Both the position numbers and the translations under genes were made by a program. Shown piece after piece: positions 63,613 through 64,000 of a DNA stretch of 64,000 nt. The DNA is from Thiocapsa rosea. Its GTDB lineage: Bacteria > Pseudomonadota > Gammaproteobacteria > Chromatiales > Chromatiaceae. A model generated the notes under the pieces. The model was given only the letters and a program-made list of their open reading frames with translations. It ran no database searches and was not told the DNA's origin. Numbering within the stretch: position 1 is the stretch's first letter; every line of letters starts with the position of its first letter. Location: NCBI RefSeq assembly GCF_003634315.1, contig NZ_RBXL01000001.1:5064501-5128500 (forward strand), read 5' to 3'.

Positions 63613-64000
63613 TCAGTCCGCGGGCTCTGCGGACACCAGCAGATCCCGCACCGCTCTGACGATCTCCTCGACCGGCAGACCGTAGGGGAGGATGCGAGCG
63701 AGACGGCCCTCGGGATTCAAAACATAGATAGAAGCGGAATGATCCAGCGTGTAATGCCCCCCCGCCCCCTCGTCCACGAAGGCGTAGCGCACACCGAAAA
63801 GCTCGGCGACCTCTCGGAGTCGCTCGGCAGATCCGGTGAGGGCGATCAATCGTGGGTGGAAGAAGCCCGCGTAATCGCGCAGCCGCGACGAGGTGTCGCG
63901 CCCCGGATCGAGCGAGACGAAAAGTGGCTGCACACGCTCGGACTGGTCGCCGAGTCGACGCAGCGCCTCTGCGATCATGGCCAGTGTCGTAGGACAGATA
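63613..64000 (-). CDS. SCO1/SenC-family copper chaperone (partial)
   Basis: Runs off the right edge, so the N-terminus is missing. The visible frame begins with ICPTTLAMIAEALRRLGD, which holds the second Cys of the CxxxC copper site, and continues with VQPLFVSLDPGRDTSSRLRD, LTGSAERLREVAELFGVRYA and the metal-binding His in GHYTLDHSASIYVL. SCO proteins deliver copper to cytochrome oxidase or act as thiol reductants at the outer face of the inner membrane. It ends 39 bp before the dehydratase start on the same strand. Confidence 0.9.
   Translation of the reverse strand, partial: ICPTTLAMIAEALRRLGDQSERVQPLFVSLDPGRDTSSRLRDYAGFFHPRLIALTGSAERLREVAELFGVRYAFVDEGAGGHYTLDHSASIYVLNPEGRLARILPYGLPVEEIVRAVRDLLVSAEPAD

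Overview
The window is GC-rich bacterial DNA. Its gene content and protein style point to a gammaproteobacterium, plausibly a purple sulfur bacterium of the Chromatiaceae (Thiocapsa-like); that placement is inferred from overall resemblance, not from a marker gene. No rRNA, tRNA or CRISPR array was recognised. Most of the first 54 kb is accessory DNA; the last 10 kb is a coherent metabolic locus for PQQ-dependent alcohol oxidation.

Region 1 (1-10.7 kb) looks like a small integrative element. It holds a KAP P-loop NTPase in visibly AT-richer DNA, a plasmid-type primase-helicase translationally coupled to a small protein and an AlpA-type regulator, two uncharacterised proteins, a P4-type integrase, and the debris of a PD-(D/E)XK nuclease gene. 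Non-coding signals are dense: TGACGTCA palindromes, GGTGGATT and TGGWCCA repeat clusters near the primase gene, and about 26 copies of the octamer CTGGAGAG.

Region 2 (10.7-24.5 kb) begins with a fusion of an MtrA-like corrinoid domain to DUF4346, then an array of 22-23 bp hairpin repeats. A tightly overlapping F-type conjugation operon follows: DsbC-like oxidoreductase, two lipoproteins (one TraV-like), pilin, a secreted protein, a 53-aa RRXRR-like protein, TraC, TrbI, an S26 peptidase, a TrbC-TraW fusion, TraU and TraN. TraL/E/K/B, TraH/G, TraD and a relaxase are not in the window.

Region 3 (24.5-36.1 kb) has a Phd-type antitoxin whose toxin gene is split by a 1.9 kb insertion sequence with a 6-bp target duplication. 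It continues with a phosphodiester glycosidase, a decayed ACR3-type efflux gene, an acyltransferase/SGNH enzyme, a DksA/TraR protein, a universal stress protein, a SulP anion transporter, and an Rpn-family nuclease.

Region 4 (36.1-54 kb) is rich in signalling genes and insertions. It carries a small tyrosine recombinase and a truncated duplicate of it 12 kb away, a REC-GGDEF-EAL protein, a 1328-aa hybrid histidine kinase split by an IS with a 9-bp target duplication, an outer-membrane barrel, a DUF6399 transposase, a two-gene cassette (NdpA/YejK-like protein plus a C-terminally membrane-anchored partner), and a pile of transposase fragments. Degenerate interspersed repeats fill several gaps here.

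Region 5 (54-64 kb) encodes a XoxF-type lanthanide-dependent dehydrogenase with its cytochrome (xoxG), binding protein (xoxJ) and a CXXCW rhodanese-like protein. The complete pqqABCDE set that makes its cofactor follows, plus a proline iminopeptidase on the opposite strand, a pterin carbinolamine dehydratase and the end of a SCO1/SenC gene. Stem-loops after pqqA and after xoxF probably set the ratios of the products.
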